Below, piece by piece: positions 17,302 through 24,786 of a stretch of DNA of 64,000 nt (positions are counted from its first letter, which is position 1; each line of letters starts with the position of its first letter). The position numbers and the translations under genes were made by a program. The DNA comes from DASYPQ01 sp036006425 (GTDB taxonomy: Bacteria > Planctomycetota > UBA1135 > GCA-002686595). The stretch lies in assembly GCA_036006425.1 (NCBI GenBank), contig DASYPQ010000003.1, positions 186,001 to 250,000 on the forward strand. The letters are read 5' to 3'. Under the pieces are notes generated by a model, which saw nothing but the letters and a program-made list of their open reading frames with translations, made no database searches and was not told the origin of the DNA.

Positions 17302-19482
17302 ATGCCGAGCGAGCGAGTTCGACGCGTCGGAGAATGCGCGCTGGTTGCGGTCCTTCTCGCGACGGTTGCCGCGGCGCAGCAGCAGCCGCCGCCGCGGCGC
17401 GGGAGACTGCCTCCGAACTTTCCGAACGGCGCGAACCCGAACCTGCCCACGGATCCGCTCTCCGGCGCGCCGCGGCCGACGCAGGCGCCGCCGCTCGACC
17501 TCTCGGGCGCGTGGAAGGGCATGTTCTGCTCCGACATCCTGGTCGAGCTCGCCGATCTCACGCTGACCGCGTCACCGGATCACCGCGAGCTCACGGGCGA
17601 GCTGCGCTTCACTCCCCTGCCCTCCCCCGCGCTCCGCGGGGTCCGGCTTCCGCCCGAGACCGTCTGGGCGATCAAGGGGAGGGTCGACCCCGGATCGAAC
17701 ACGGTCTGGCTCGCGCCGCCGCCGCCGGGGATCCCGACCGGCGTCCGTCCGTCGGTCGACCCGAAGCCGATGGGCGCCGTGTTCTGCGCCGCACGCAACG
17801 AGATGGCGGGACAGTTCCGCGCGCCGTACCAGCCGGCGCCGCCCGATCCCGGAGCGACGTACTTCGTGTTCGTCCGCGCCGACGCCGCGGCGAAGCTGAA
17901 GAGCCTCGCCGATCACGCGGTGTCGGCCGCGCCGCCCGCCAAGGGTTCCGGCGGCGGTTCGCCGCCGAGCGACGCCGAGCTCGCGAAGTGGGCCGCGCCG
18001 TACGAGAGCGAATACGGCGCCAACGCCGGATCGGGCGGTGTCGAGCAGATCTCGCAGCGCGCGATGACGATCCTCGCCGATGGCGCGTTCAAGCCCGTGT
18101 TCGGGGAGGTGTACGACCGCATCGACTTCGCCGTGCTCCATGCCGCCATCCGCCGGTTCGCCGGCGCGGATGCGAAGTTCGCGCAAGCGCACGGCTTCAT
18201 GCAGTACGCGCTCTGGCCGTCGCCGACGAAACTCGTCTCGATCGAAGCCATGCGCACGATCGACGCGTGGAAGGACGAGATCCTCGCGCGATTCGGGAGC
18301 GGTACGCCCGTCGCGAGCGCGTTCGACGACCTCGCCGCGACGCAGAAGGCGATTCAAGAGACCGTCGTGTACGCGTGGCCGAGCTCGAAGAAGCGCACGG
18401 ACGAGGCGATCGAGGAGCTGCGCGGGAAGCTCTCCGGCTCGAGCCTCGGCGCGAACGTCGACACCGCGATCGCCTCGGCGGCGGGCCTCGAGGGCGCGAA
18501 GAAGCTCGCGACGTGGTCGAAGGACAACGCGGCGATGCTCGAGCGCCTGTCCCCTGCCGAGCGCGACGCCGCGCAGAGACAAGTCGACGCGAAGCTCGAC
18601 GAGCTGCTGCAGAGCCTGCTCGAGCCGCAGGTCGCGCAGCTCGCGAAGCTCGGCACGGGCGAGCCGGCCGTGCGCGCGGGCATGGGCTGGTACAAGGCGT
18701 TCCTCGAGCAGTTCGCTTTCGCATCCGCGCGTCCGCCGTGCGCGCAAGCCGTCGCGCAGCTCACGACGCGCCGCGAGCTGGACATGAGCGCGGGCAAGGC
18801 GCAGCTCCTTCAACGGATCGAGGGCTCGAGGACACCCGAGGAAGTCGACGCGCTGTTCGCGAACGACCTCTCGGTGCCCGGCGACGACCGGACGAAGCCC
18901 TACGCGGAGCTCGCCGCTGCGGGCGCGAAGCGGAAGCAGAAGATCGAGGAGGATCGGATCCTCGCGCTCTTCTCGCGCGAGGAGCAGGAGATCATGGACC
19001 GGCCGGGCCACCTCGATCTCTCCCGCGCGAAGCCGCGGCCGCCGACGCCGGAGGAAGTGCGTCTCGCGACCGTGCGCGGCTGGGCGGCCGGCAACGGGAG
19101 GATGCTCGACGCGCGCACGGCGCGGCACGTCGACATGACGTCCTCGAAGGTCATCTTCTTCCCGTTCCCGGTGATCGTGACGTTCACGCAGGAGCACCTG
19201 CTCCGCGCGGATCCGGTGGAGAAGAGCGCCGACTACGACTGCACGTTCACGATCCTGATGCAGATGGCCGCCCCGGACGACAACGCGCTGATCAACTACG
19301 ACGAGGTGACGCGCAAGCAGTCCGTGACGATGCTCCAGATGGTGAACACGTTCTGCGTCGGGATGTCGACGGAGGCGCAGACGAGGAGACTGCGCCTGAC
19401 GGCGTCGGGATGGGTGATCCCCGAGCTGATGGAAGCCGGCGCGATCGAAGGCGCGCTCGAGGACATGCTCCGACGGCGGTGA
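17302..19482 (+). CDS. Large secreted protein of unknown function
   Basis: This 726-residue protein starts at ATG 17302, behind GGGAGGGAGAAAG. The in-frame ATG at 17260 lacks such a site. A signal peptide ending VAAAQQQ is followed by a Pro-rich segment. Next comes a strand-rich domain beginning LSGAWKGMFCSDILVELADLTL (residues about 60-190). A long alpha-helical, charged middle region and a conserved-looking C-terminal part with MLDARTARHVDMTSSKVIFF follow. I do not recognise the family. It is monocistronic, divergent from the pseudopilin operon and convergent with the anti-sigma gene. Its stop codon forms part of the palindrome at 19480-19557. Confidence 0.75.
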   Translation: MPSERVRRVGECALVAVLLATVAAAQQQPPPRRGRLPPNFPNGANPNLPTDPLSGAPRPTQAPPLDLSGAWKGMFCSDILVELADLTLTASPDHRELTGELRFTPLPSPALRGVRLPPETVWAIKGRVDPGSNTVWLAPPPPGIPTGVRPSVDPKPMGAVFCAARNEMAGQFRAPYQPAPPDPGATYFVFVRADAAAKLKSLADHAVSAAPPAKGSGGGSPPSDAELAKWAAPYESEYGANAGSGGVEQISQRAMTILADGAFKPVFGEVYDRIDFAVLHAAIRRFAGADAKFAQAHGFMQYALWPSPTKLVSIEAMRTIDAWKDEILARFGSGTPVASAFDDLAATQKAIQETVVYAWPSSKKRTDEAIEELRGKLSGSSLGANVDTAIASAAGLEGAKKLATWSKDNAAMLERLSPAERDAAQRQVDAKLDELLQSLLEPQVAQLAKLGTGEPAVRAGMGWYKAFLEQFAFASARPPCAQAVAQLTTRRELDMSAGKAQLLQRIEGSRTPEEVDALFANDLSVPGDDRTKPYAELAAAGAKRKQKIEEDRILALFSREEQEIMDRPGHLDLSRAKPRPPTPEEVRLATVRGWAAGNGRMLDARTARHVDMTSSKVIFFPFPVIVTFTQEHLLRADPVEKSADYDCTFTILMQMAAPDDNALINYDEVTRKQSVTMLQMVNTFCVGMSTEAQTRRLRLTASGWVIPELMEAGAIEGALEDMLRRR

Positions 19483-19557
19483 AACACGGAACCATGAAAC
19501 ACGGAACCAGGTTCGTTTTCCCACGCTCGTGGAAAAACGAACCTGGTTCCGTATTTC
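19480..19557. repeat. 29-bp palindrome plus 15-bp tandem direct repeat between convergent genes
   Basis: Arms 19496-19524 and 19529-19557 are complementary over 29 bp with two mismatches, both of which would be G-U pairs in one transcript. The loop is GCTC. The first 14 bases of the left arm, preceded by T, are also duplicated directly: the 15-mer TGAAACACGGAACCA occurs at 19480-19494 and 19495-19509. The element starts in the stop codon of the upstream gene and ends in the stop codon of the anti-sigma gene. It could be a bidirectional terminator, but its length and AT content are unlike the local sequence. A dispersed mobile palindrome is an alternative. Confidence 0.85.
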
Positions 19558-20302
19558 ACTCGTCGGCGCGCAGGAGATCGGCGAGGGCCTTCACCGTGCT
19601 CTCGTCCGCGTCGGACACGAGCCACCGCTCGGTCTCGCCCGCCGTCCAGTGCACGATGCGGTAGCCGCGCACGGCGAGCGCGTCGGAGCCGCCGCCGCCC
19701 GGCCGCTCCGAACCCACGAACAGGTTCAGCACGTGCGGGCCGTGGCGGTACACGACCGCGGCGACCGCGCGGCCGTCGACGTAGTCGAGGCGCCCGCCGG
19801 CGAGCGGGAAGCCCTGCTCCGCGTGGTCGCGCGCTCCGACCGCGCAGTCGACCTTCCCCTGGAACCAGGGGTTCACCGTGTGACGGTCGGACGACGCGAC
19901 GTCGGTCAGGTGGTCGGCGAGCAGCGAGCGCACGTGCGCGACCACGACCTCCTCGCCGATCCGCTTCTCCTCCGACGGCCGCGCCCACCACGTCGCCGCG
20001 CACCAGGCGACGACCGCCGCGGCGACGGCGACCAGCGCGTACTTCGCGACGCCCGCGGCGCGCGCGAGCTTCCCTCCCGGCCCGCGCCGGATCGCGCGGC
20101 CGAGCCGCCGGACCTGCTCCGCATCCGGCTCCGGCCGGCTCGCGCCCTCGCGGACGGCTCGCGAGAGCTCGCGCAGCTCCTGCGCGCGCGCCGAGCACGC
20201 GGCGCAACCCGCGAGGTGCGCCTCCATCTCCGCGCGCGCGGACGGATCGAGCTCGCCGTCGAGCAGCGCGGCGATCTTTTCCTCGCGTCCCGGGCAGCTC
20301 AT
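19556..20302 (-). CDS. Membrane-bound anti-sigma factor with putative zinc finger (zf-HC2)
   Basis: This 248-residue protein starts at ATG 20302, overlapping the ECF sigma stop (ATGA). The N-terminus carries the anti-sigma zinc-binding motif HLAGCAACSARAQELREL (H.x3.C.x2.C). A transmembrane helix lies around residues 85-105 (AKYALVAVAAAVVAWCAATWW). A periplasmic domain of about 140 residues follows, with NPWFQGKVDCAVGA and GGRLDYVDGRAVAAVVYRHG, as in ChrR/RsiW-like sensors with a DUF4179-type tail. It should hold the sigma factor at the membrane until an envelope signal arrives. Confidence 0.9.
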   Translation of the reverse strand: MSCPGREEKIAALLDGELDPSARAEMEAHLAGCAACSARAQELRELSRAVREGASRPEPDAEQVRRLGRAIRRGPGGKLARAAGVAKYALVAVAAAVVAWCAATWWARPSEEKRIGEEVVVAHVRSLLADHLTDVASSDRHTVNPWFQGKVDCAVGARDHAEQGFPLAGGRLDYVDGRAVAAVVYRHGPHVLNLFVGSERPGGGGSDALAVRGYRIVHWTAGETERWLVSDADESTVKALADLLRADE

Positions 20303-20931
20303 CGCGCACTCCCTCCGCCGTCGGGCCTCGACAGGAGACGCCGGAGGTCCTCGCGGCCGCGCGAGAGGCGCGACATCACCGTGCCGATCGGGATCCTCGC
20401 CACCGACGCGATCTCCTTGTACGAGAGACCCTCGAGCTCGCGCAGCACGACGACCTCGCGGAACTCGGCCGGCAGCGCCCGGATCGCCGCGTCGATGCGC
20501 GCGCGCTCGGACACGGCGTCGAGCGCCTCCTCCGGGCTCGCCTCGCGCCGGCTCGCCGCGACGCCGTCGCCGCCGTCGACTGCGGAGGCCTCGTCGACCT
20601 CCGCGCCGGCCGGGTTCTTCTCCCGGTACGTGTGGAACGTGTTCCGCACGATCGCGAGGAGCCAGGTGCGCGGATCGGTTCCGGAGAACGTCCCGAAGTA
20701 TCGGAATGCGCGCAGGTAGGCCTCCTGGAGCACGTCCTCCGCGTCGTGCGGATCGCGCGCCAGCCAGCGCGCCAGCCGGAACGCAGCCGGGAGATGAGGG
20801 AGGACCGCCTTCTCGAAGACATCCGCTCGCTCTCGATCGGTCAAGACGGTCGCGACCCCTTCCCGCCGCCATCCTATCGCCGAAGGCGGTCGTTCGATCG
20901 CGCGTCCGAGGATCGGTGCGGTCGTGGTCAA
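20299..20931 (-). CDS. ECF-family RNA polymerase sigma factor
   Basis: This 210-residue protein has sigma region 2 (LARDPHDAEDVLQEAYLRAF, then GTDPRTWLLAIVRNTFHTYR). Region 4 follows (LPAEFREVVVLRELEGLSYKEIASV, then IGTVMSRLSRGREDLRR). It lacks sigma-1.1 and region 3, as expected for the ECF group. The first 30 residues are not conserved, so the true start could be downstream of ATG 20931. The 4-nt overlap with the zf-HC2 anti-sigma gene marks a standard sigma/anti-sigma pair. Targets probably include its own promoter. Confidence 0.93.
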   Translation of the reverse strand: MTTTAPILGRAIERPPSAIGWRREGVATVLTDRERADVFEKAVLPHLPAAFRLARWLARDPHDAEDVLQEAYLRAFRYFGTFSGTDPRTWLLAIVRNTFHTYREKNPAGAEVDEASAVDGGDGVAASRREASPEEALDAVSERARIDAAIRALPAEFREVVVLRELEGLSYKEIASVARIPIGTVMSRLSRGREDLRRLLSRPDGGGSAR

Positions 20932-20969
20932 GCGTGGTCCTTCGTCGCTGGACCGGACCGGGTGCTCCG

Positions 20970-20998
20970 TTATTCCCGTCTTCGGAAAGCCGGAATAA
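20970..20998. promoter_or_regulatory. Inverted repeat in the divergent sigma/phosphoesterase promoter region
   Basis: TTATTCC (20970-20976) and GGAATAA (20992-20998) form an inverted repeat in the 106-bp region between the divergent starts at 20931 and 21038. It is the only AT-rich stretch there, so it is a plausible operator or promoter element for either gene. This is inference from position. Confidence 0.35.
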
Positions 20999-21037
20999 GC
21001 GAGCGCCGATCCGGGTCGTTGCGCGCGGAGGCTACCG

Positions 21038-21973
21038 ATGACTCAGCGTCGAGATCGCAGGGAAATTCTGAAGCTCGTGGGCGTCGGAGGCGGCGTCGTG
21101 TTCGCGTCGAGCCTGCTCGGCATGCGCCAGGCCGACGGGAAGGGCGAGAAGAAGGAGGCGAAGTCCGGCCCCGGAGGCAGACCGGGCGAGGACTTCTTCT
21201 TCCTCCAGGTGACCGACACGCACTGGGGCTTCTCGAACCCGGCCGTGAACCCGGAGTCGGGTTCGACGCTGAAGCGGATCGTCGGGGCGATCAAGGAATC
21301 GAAGGAGAAGCCCGACTTCGTGATCTTCACGGGCGACCTGACGCACACGACGGACGACGACGCCGAGCGCCGCAAGCGGATGGCGGAGTTCAAGGAGATC
21401 GTCAAGGAGCTCGAGGGGCTCGACGTGAAGTACATCCCGGGCGAGCACGACGCCTCGCTCGACAAGGGCCAGGCGTTCCTCGAGGCGTTCGGGGAGACGC
21501 ACGGATCGTTCGACCACAAGGGCGTCCACTTCCTCAGGATCGACAACGTCTCCGACCCGAGCGCGATCGTCGGCGAGGACCAGATCGCCTGGATCAAGAA
21601 GGACCTCGCCAAGGTCGAGGCGGAGACGCCGGTCGTCGTGTTCACGCACCGGCCGCTGTTCGACCTCTACCCGCAGTGGGACTGGGCGACGAAGGACGGC
21701 GCGAAGGTCGTCGACGCGCTCTCCGCGCACGAGTACGTGACCGTGTTCTACGGCCACATCCACCAGGAGAATCACCACACGACGGGGAAGATCGAGCACC
21801 ACTCCGCGCGCTCGGCGATGTTCCCGCTGCCCGCGCCCGGATCCGTGCCGAAGAAGGCGCCCGTGCCGTGGGATGCCGCGCACCCGTTCCAGGGGATCGG
21901 CTACCGGCGCATCGAGCCGCGCGCGGGCGAAACAGCGAAGCGGATCGTCGAGCTGGACGTGCCGAAGTCATGA
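21038..21973 (+). CDS. Tat-exported calcineurin-like metallophosphoesterase
   Basis: This 311-residue protein starts at ATG 21038 with GCGGAGG 6 nt upstream. The N-terminus has a twin-arginine signal (RRDRREILKLVGVGGG). The metal-binding motifs appear in order: DTHW, GDLTH, GEHD (GNHD in most members), FTHRP and GHIH. This predicts a dinuclear metal phosphoesterase folded before export to the periplasm. Similar proteins in planctomycetes and proteobacteria are annotated only as phosphoesterases. The stop overlaps the start of the CuA-type lipoprotein (ATGA), so the two products are probably made together. Confidence 0.88.
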   Translation: MTQRRDRREILKLVGVGGGVVFASSLLGMRQADGKGEKKEAKSGPGGRPGEDFFFLQVTDTHWGFSNPAVNPESGSTLKRIVGAIKESKEKPDFVIFTGDLTHTTDDDAERRKRMAEFKEIVKELEGLDVKYIPGEHDASLDKGQAFLEAFGETHGSFDHKGVHFLRIDNVSDPSAIVGEDQIAWIKKDLAKVEAETPVVVFTHRPLFDLYPQWDWATKDGAKVVDALSAHEYVTVFYGHIHQENHHTTGKIEHHSARSAMFPLPAPGSVPKKAPVPWDAAHPFQGIGYRRIEPRAGETAKRIVELDVPKS

Positions 21974-22338
21974 GCCGCTTCAATGTCCTCCTCAGCGCGG
22001 CACTGCTGCTCGCCGCGTGCCGCGCGCACGACGAGCACGCCGGAGCTCCGGCCGCCGCGGCCGAGCGCGTCGTCCACGTCACCGCGAAGAAGTTCGAGTA
22101 CTCGCCGTCCGAGATCCACCTGAAGAAGGGCGAGCCGGTCGTCCTCGAGCTCGAGTCTCTCGACCGCACGCACGGCTTCGAGGCCCCCGACCTCGGCCTG
22201 CGCACCGAGATCCACGCCGGCGAGCCGACGCGCTTGCGCTTCGTCCCCGACAAGGTGGGCCGGTTCCCGTTCCACTGCGACGTCTTCTGCGGCTCGGGCC
22301 ACGAGGACATGACGGGCGAGATCGTCGTCGATCCCTGA
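21970..22338 (+). CDS. CuA-type cupredoxin lipoprotein
   Basis: This 122-residue protein has a lipoprotein signal (LAAC, Cys17) and one cupredoxin domain. The candidate copper ligands match the binuclear CuA pattern of cytochrome c oxidase subunit II and nitrous oxide reductase. They are His68 (DRTHGF), Cys103 and Cys107 (HCDVFCGSGH), His111 and Met114. It has neither the two transmembrane helices of CoxB nor the NosZ propeller, so it is a free-standing periplasmic CuA carrier. A role in electron transfer or copper delivery is inferred. It is coupled by a 4-nt overlap to the Tat phosphoesterase. Confidence 0.85.
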   Translation: MSRFNVLLSAALLLAACRAHDEHAGAPAAAAERVVHVTAKKFEYSPSEIHLKKGEPVVLELESLDRTHGFEAPDLGLRTEIHAGEPTRLRFVPDKVGRFPFHCDVFCGSGHEDMTGEIVVDP

Positions 22339-22343
22339 CGGAT

Positions 22344-22652
22344 TCAGTGGAACAGCAGCGCCCAGAATCCGAAGTTGGCGCCGGCGATCCGAGCGCTCTG
22401 CTTCGCCTTGTCGACGGCAACCCTCCGCAGGGCGCGCTCGAAGGTCTGCGTGCGGGCTCGGATGGCCTTGGCGATTCCATCGAGCTCGTCCTTGGCGAGC
22501 CAGATTCCATGCTGCTCGCAGACGTCGACCTCCACGTGCTGCTTGACCTCGACGTGCATGGGCACGCCGCAGACGGGACAGGGCAACGTACCCGGCCGCT
22601 TCTCGTCGATCTCAGGCGGGCCGTCGGACTCGTGACTCTCTTCCGCAGTCAT
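22344..22652 (-). CDS. Small zinc-ribbon (TFIIB-type) protein
   Basis: This 102-residue protein starts at ATG 22652. It contains LPCPVCGVPMHVEV, then VDVCEQHGIWLAKDEL: a zf-TFIIB-type zinc ribbon in which the second pair of ligands is Cys and His. The C-terminal half is basic and amphipathic and ends with a hydrophobic tail (FGFWALLFH). The gene lies 21 nt downstream of the YgiQ radical SAM gene on the same strand, so it is likely co-transcribed. Its role is unknown; nucleic-acid or protein binding is the usual guess for this family. Confidence 0.75.
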   Translation of the reverse strand: MTAEESHESDGPPEIDEKRPGTLPCPVCGVPMHVEVKQHVEVDVCEQHGIWLAKDELDGIAKAIRARTQTFERALRRVAVDKAKQSARIAGANFGFWALLFH

Positions 22653-22673
22653 CCGGATCGATCTTAACCCCAC

Positions 22674-24539
22674 TCATCCGCACGTGTCGAGGTCGAGGTT
22701 CGCGTGCTCCTCATGGGTTCGACCGGCGCGCAGCGCGCGGTGGAAGCGTTCGAGAAGGTCCGGCCGCTCGGCCAGCGCGAGCGCTTCCTCCACCAGCTTC
22801 CGCGACTCCGGCGCCTTCCAGCGCACCAGCGCCTTCTGCATCCGCCTCTCGCGCTCGCCGCGCGGGACGTGCAGCTCCTGCATCGTCATCGGATCCTTGC
22901 CGCACACGTACTGCACGCACGCGCGCGTCATCGGCAGCGGGATGAACTCCTGCACCTGCTCGGGCGAATAGTTCCGCGCGAGCAGCTTCTCGAACAGGAT
23001 GATCGCGTCGGCGAGCGTCGTCCCCGGGTGGCCGACGATGAAGTAGTTCACGAGGTGCTGGTCGCGTCCCTGTTCCTTGCACTCGTCCTTGTAGTCCTTC
23101 TCGTACGCCTCGTAGACGTCGAAGCTCGGCTTGTTCATCGCCTTCAACGTCTCCGCGGACGCGTGCTCCGGCGCGAGCTTCATCCGCCCGGGAACGTGGT
23201 GCTTCACGAGATCGTGGTGCAAGGGCAAGAGCTCGCCCTTCTTGTTCCGCAGCATGTCGTAGCGGATCCCCGAGCTCACGAACGCGTGCTTCACGCCTTT
23301 CGCGCCGCGCACGAGCGAGAGCAGGCGTCTGTAGCCTTCCGTCGCCTTGTCGAGCCGCAGCGCCGGGCACGGATCCGGCGTCAGGCAGTCGCGGCCGAGG
23401 CAGGGCTCGCCCTTCTCGAGCAGCTTGCACCCGAGTCCGTACATGTTCGCCGTCGGTCCGCCGACGTCGGTGATCGTCCCGCGGAAATCGTGGTGCGCGG
23501 AGATCGCCGCGGCTTCCTTCAGCACCGACTCCTCGCTGCGTCCCTGGATCGTCCGCCCCTGGTGGAAGGTGATCGAGCAGAACGAGCAGTCCGCCATGCA
23601 TCCGCGGTGCGTGTTCAAGGACCAGCGCACGGGCTCGAGCGCCGCGATGCCGCCCGCGTCGGTGTGATCCGGATGCCACTCGCGCCGGTACGGGAGGTCG
23701 TAGTACGAATCGACCTCGGCCTGGTCGGGCGGTTTCATCGGCGGGTACTGCACGACGAATCGCCCGGCGTGCTGCTGCGCGAGCGGACGCGAGCTCGGGC
23801 TGTTCTCCTCGCGGACGGCGTGGAAGAGGTCGACGAGCTTGTCGCGATCCGCGGCGAGATCCTCGAACGACGGGACGATGCGCGCGCGGTCGGGCAGCTT
23901 CGCCTGCGCGAGCATCTCGCAAGTCCCCGGGATGCCCGAGAGGCTCTCGCCGCGCCGCAGCCGCTCCGCGATCTCGAGCGTCTGCCGCTCCGCCATCCCC
24001 CACACGAGCAGATCCGCCTTGCTGTCGACGAGCATCGACCGGCGCATCTTCTCTTCCCAGTAGTCGAAGTACGCGAGCCTCCGCGGCCCCGCCTCCAGCC
24101 CGCCGACGATCACCGGCACTCCGGGGAAGTGGTGTCGGGCGGCCGCGGTGTACGCGATCGTCGCGCGATTCGGGCGTCCGGGCGTTCCGCCCGGCCGGTA
24201 GACGTCGATGCGCCGCTTCTTCTTCGCGGCGGTGTAGTTCGTCACCATCGAGTCGATCGTGCCCGCGGTGACGCCGACGAAGAGCTTCGGCGCGGGAAGG
24301 CGCGTCCAGCCCGAGCCGGCGCCTTGGCCGGGTTCGTCCGTCTCCGGGACGTCGAGGATGCCGACGCGGAAACCCTTCGCTTCGAGGTAGCGCCCGATCA
24401 CGGCGGCGCCGAACGACGGATGGTCGACGTAGCCGTCGCCGGTGACGAGCACGACGTCGAGTTCGTCCCAGCCGCGCTCGCGCATCTGCGCGCGGGTGCG
24501 GGGAAGGAAAGGCGAGGATGCGGGTGCTTCGAGGTTCAT
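22674..24539 (-). CDS. ygiQ: YgiQ-family radical SAM protein
   Basis: This 621-residue protein has an N-terminal B12-binding-like region (VVLVTGDGYVDHPSFG, IGRYLEAKGFRVGILD). The radical SAM cluster motif CMADCSFCSITFHQGR (CxxxCxxC) follows. The C-terminal extension includes YFIVGHPGTTLADAI, PEQVQEFIPLPMTR and QYVCGKDPM. Length and order match the UPF0313/YgiQ family, which is widespread and of unresolved substrate. It sits in the middle of a minus-strand run, 52 nt downstream of the bL34-like gene. Confidence 0.92.
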   Translation of the reverse strand: MNLEAPASSPFLPRTRAQMRERGWDELDVVLVTGDGYVDHPSFGAAVIGRYLEAKGFRVGILDVPETDEPGQGAGSGWTRLPAPKLFVGVTAGTIDSMVTNYTAAKKKRRIDVYRPGGTPGRPNRATIAYTAAARHHFPGVPVIVGGLEAGPRRLAYFDYWEEKMRRSMLVDSKADLLVWGMAERQTLEIAERLRRGESLSGIPGTCEMLAQAKLPDRARIVPSFEDLAADRDKLVDLFHAVREENSPSSRPLAQQHAGRFVVQYPPMKPPDQAEVDSYYDLPYRREWHPDHTDAGGIAALEPVRWSLNTHRGCMADCSFCSITFHQGRTIQGRSEESVLKEAAAISAHHDFRGTITDVGGPTANMYGLGCKLLEKGEPCLGRDCLTPDPCPALRLDKATEGYRRLLSLVRGAKGVKHAFVSSGIRYDMLRNKKGELLPLHHDLVKHHVPGRMKLAPEHASAETLKAMNKPSFDVYEAYEKDYKDECKEQGRDQHLVNYFIVGHPGTTLADAIILFEKLLARNYSPEQVQEFIPLPMTRACVQYVCGKDPMTMQELHVPRGERERRMQKALVRWKAPESRKLVEEALALAERPDLLERFHRALRAGRTHEEHANLDLDTCG

Positions 24540-24591
24540 GGCGGTCCGGACCGGGGAGGACCTGCGAGCTCGTAGCGCCCCGAACGAGGCG

Positions 24592-24717
24592 TCAGAAGCT
24601 CCCGTGCCGCTTCCGCTGCCGGGCGTTCGTCTTGCGACCGCCCTTCGTGCGCTGGCGGGTGAGGTAGCCGGTCTTCTTCTTGTGCTTCTTCGTGCTCATC
24701 CGGATCTTGACGTGCAT
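24592..24717 (-). CDS. bL34-like small basic protein
   Basis: This 41-residue ORF starts at ATG 24717, with GAGGAG about 6 nt upstream. It is half Lys/Arg. The segment TGYLTRQRTKGGRKTNARQR aligns with the core of ribosomal protein bL34 (HGFR.RM.TK.GR..LARRR). The N-terminus (MHVKIRMSTKKHKK) differs from ordinary bL34. It may be a divergent bL34, a paralogue, or an AURKAIP1/COX24-type ribosomal mini-protein, which are similarly basic. It is not next to dnaA or rnpA, where rpmH usually resides. It is short enough to be missed by many gene callers. Confidence 0.7.
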   Translation of the reverse strand: MHVKIRMSTKKHKKKTGYLTRQRTKGGRKTNARQRKRHGSF

Positions 24718-24786
24718 GTCGGCTCCTCGAGAAGTGGAACGGCGCGAGTCGCGAGTTTCGGGCGGAAGAGTGTACCGGCCGCGGAC

